Assembly (NCBI RefSeq): GCF_014698755.1
Contig: NZ_JACJTO010000031.1
Coordinates: 1 to 54,007 of the forward strand
DNA from: Aphanizomenon flos-aquae FACHB-1287
GTDB lineage: Bacteria; Cyanobacteriota; Cyanobacteriia; Cyanobacteriales; Nostocaceae
Length of the DNA stretch: 54,007 nt
Reading direction: 5' to 3'
The position numbers and the translations under genes were made by a program. Positions 52,488-54,007 of this stretch are shown here, piece by piece (the stretch's first letter is position 1; every line of letters starts with the position of its first letter). The notes under the pieces were generated by a model. The model was not told the DNA's origin, did not search any database, and saw only the letters and a program-made list of their open reading frames with translations.

Positions 52488-53252
52488 CTATTTCTTTGGT
52501 GGATTTGGAACTATAGAACGAAGAAATTCTATTGATTCCTGTGAGGGATATAATAAGATTTTATTAGTGCTGGAATCATTACTACTATTGAGTGTTTCAA
52601 TCACCCCATACAAATCTAATACCTGAATTTCTGTCTTTGCTGCTTCCTTTGGTTGAGCCTTTTTGAAGGCTTCTAAAAGAGCCACTGCCCCTTCTTTTTC
52701 AAAATAGAAAGGAATAGACCTATCTTTGCCATTAGGAATGGTTAGATAGCTGTTTTCTTGCTTCAATTTTAGCACAAATAAAGGAACACCATTAAATTGC
52801 TGAACAGGTTTCCCACTAGAAGTCAAAATACTTTTAGCTCTATCAACTTGTTGTTTTGTTGGAACTAAGATAAAAAATATATCAGAATCTTTTTTCTTCT
52901 TATTTTCTACCACTAATTTGTAGTAATCCGCTAGGGAAACAGGTGTAATTTGGATAGTGCTTGCTAACTGAGGATTTTCTTTTTTAATTCGGTCTTCTAG
53001 GAAAAATTGGGCATCTTTTTTACTGATAAAAAATCCTATTTGAGAAATAGTTTTGGATTGGTCTTTTCTGGAGATAACTACAAATTCTCCCTTGGGATTA
53101 GTTAGTGTAAAAACGGGTACTTCTTGTAAAGTTTTTATCACCTGTTCCTGCGGTAAAGCCAAGGCTTGTAGATTATTCATTCCCAGTATACTGGTAAACA
53201 CCACACTGCCAGCTAAACCCAATGTTAAGCCCCAACGTGCTAATAATTTCAT
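52488..53252 (-). CDS. Tic22-family periplasmic protein
   Basis: A 254-residue secreted protein with a signal peptide (WGLTLGLAGSVVFTSILGM...ALA). The mature part has two Tic22-like alpha/beta repeats: VPVFTLTNPKGEFVVI...IGFFISKKDAQFFLEDRIK and GVPLFVLKLKQENSYLTI...IPFYFEKEGAVALLEAFKKAQP. In Anabaena a Tic22 homologue acts in outer-membrane biogenesis as a periplasmic chaperone, and chloroplast Tic22 is its descendant. The ATG at 53252 has AGGAG ahead of it and gives the signal peptide; the frame is open further upstream. It is 22 bases upstream of prmC on the same strand. Confidence 0.87.
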   Translation of the reverse strand: MKLLARWGLTLGLAGSVVFTSILGMNNLQALALPQEQVIKTLQEVPVFTLTNPKGEFVVISRKDQSKTISQIGFFISKKDAQFFLEDRIKKENPQLASTIQITPVSLADYYKLVVENKKKKDSDIFFILVPTKQQVDRAKSILTSSGKPVQQFNGVPLFVLKLKQENSYLTIPNGKDRSIPFYFEKEGAVALLEAFKKAQPKEAAKTEIQVLDLYGVIETLNSSNDSSTNKILLYPSQESIEFLRSIVPNPPKK

Positions 53253-53851
53253 GATCACTCCTCCTCTCAATAATTTCATTAATGCCAATAAGTTATCAAT
53301 TGTCAAGTGTCAGTTGGTCAATTGTCAATTGTCAGTGGTTAGTGGTCAATTGTCAGTGGTATAATTCTCTATTATGTTTTAAGTTACCTTGTTATTGATT
53401 TCTATTATGCCACCAAAAAGCCTTCAAGCCTTATTATAGGTCTTCTCAATAGACAAAGAATATCCGGATATGCTGATTGAATTTGTGACGTATACCCAGA
53501 ATTTACACTAACCATGACCCAATTTATACGGGTGAAAACTGGTTTTAGAGCATCCGCGACTATTCTCTTACACTAATTGAAGTTTATTATTCAGTATTTA
53601 TGCAGAAGTGTTGAATGTTAAGATTTTGAGGATTGTGTCCAAGTTGTGCATTGGTATTGGTGATACCAAATTTGGTCAATTAATGACTCTATTCTCAATA
53701 GACAATGGATTTTACCTGGGTAAAACGCAAAGATTGTAAAGTTTTATTGCAGGATTCAACACTTGTGGTATTTATGATACTTGTGCCATGAAAGATGGTA
53801 AAATAATTCCAGTGTGGTTATATAATCTCTAAAAAATCCCGATTTTTCAAA
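53253..53851. other. Intergenic region before the secreted adhesin-like gene
   Basis: About 600 bases. It starts with a heptamer tract (53298-53360). TTCTCAATAGACAA occurs twice (53443-53456 and 53692-53705), and TTGGTAT/ATACCAA form a hairpin at 53651-53669. A 20-codon ATG frame at 53514 is not convincing. The rest shows no gene; the adhesin promoter must lie here. Confidence 0.5.
53298..53360. repeat. Heptamer-type short tandem repeat
   Basis: Degenerate GTCAATT/GTCAGTT/GTGGTCA units in tandem, upstream of the Tic22 gene. Confidence 0.65.
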
Positions 53852-54007
53852 ATGAAATCTCAAAAACATCAGTATTGGAAATTAGCAATAAAAACCCTAT
53901 TTATTATTAGTGGAATAATTGCCAATCAAAGCGCATTTGCTCAGTTAATACCGGATAATACCTTAGGAAAAGAAAATTCAATTGTTAATCAAATTGATAG
54001 TTTAAAA
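53852..54007 (+). CDS. Filamentous hemagglutinin-type secreted protein, 5' end only
   Basis: The last 52 codons of the window begin MKSQKHQYWKLAIKTLFII with a signal peptide ending FAQ, then LIPDNTLGKENSIVNQ. The mature N-terminus is characteristic of the TPS (two-partner secretion) domain of cyanobacterial hemagglutinin-like proteins, which are exported across the outer membrane by a TpsB pore. The gene runs off the window, so size and repeats are unknown. No TpsB gene is visible in the window. Confidence 0.7.
   Translation, partial: MKSQKHQYWKLAIKTLFIISGIIANQSAFAQLIPDNTLGKENSIVNQIDSLK

Noticed and set aside
53514-53576. Short ORF upstream of the adhesin gene
   Set aside because: Twenty codons, no supporting signals.

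Overview
This 54 kb window is AT-rich cyanobacterial chromosome, most likely from a filamentous Nostocales genome of the Anabaena/Dolichospermum/Nostoc group. The evidence is an NDH-1 subunit (ndhD), a Tic22-like protein, a DUF1257/Ycf35 protein, a Mo-dependent nitrogenase C-terminal domain protein, a DevC-type exporter permease, at least 15 HIP1 octamers (GCGATCGC) and heptamer-type short tandem repeats between genes. The genus is inferred from gene content and style, not from a marker gene.

Layout. 1-340: remnants of two insertion sequences (IS630-like, then IS607-like). 476-5863: a minus-strand block with hemJ, an alpha/beta hydrolase lacking the usual nucleophile, a triple 145-bp tandem repeat that carries a promoter in each unit, an RCK-channel-RCK potassium channel-like protein with an odd filter, and an OFA-type MFS carrier. 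6045-10603: small transaldolase, a hairpin-rich leader or small-RNA region, a serine/alanine-glyoxylate aminotransferase, a small conserved protein and a long RluA-type pseudouridine synthase. 10613-14412: a decayed MFS gene, then a TetR-HlyD-DevC export operon with a recognisable promoter and operator but no ATPase gene. 14445-18071: gene debris, glgB, a small secreted protein and a GST.

18100-18275 is a small IS200/IS605-derived element. 18483-21493 holds a lipoprotein, an FtsL-like protein and FtsI. 21537-25982 has a GCS2-family ligase, a TerB/Mo-nitrogenase-C protein, obgE, and a CsoR/InrS-type regulator translationally coupled to menH. 26151-30477: HtrA protease, 5-oxoprolinase subunit A and a Uma2 nuclease with a repeat tail. 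30794-34065: ndhD, a secreted repeat protein, and a BolA-monothiol glutaredoxin pair. 34189-39274: a giant SF1 helicase with an overlapping partner gene, the best candidate for an uncharacterised two-gene system. 39460-43634: DUF6761, an OmpR-type regulator, an orphan ABC ATPase and a Ser/Thr kinase whose stop codon abuts a convergent tRNA-Ser gene. 43775-47836: VanX-like dipeptidase, mazG with an in-frame repeat insertion, DUF2227, tRNA-Val and a GHL10-type protein. 47971-54007: amidase, a DUF2997/DUF1257/ferredoxin operon, prmC with a hybrid kinase, Tic22, and the start of a filamentous-hemagglutinin-type secreted protein that runs off the end.

Most genes are housekeeping (tetrapyrrole, glycogen, quinone, cell wall, division, translation and redox functions). 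The accessory signals are the repeat-promoter array, the IS debris, the exporter lacking its ATPase, the helicase pair and several structured intergenic RNAs. All family calls are from reading the sequence; no database search was run.
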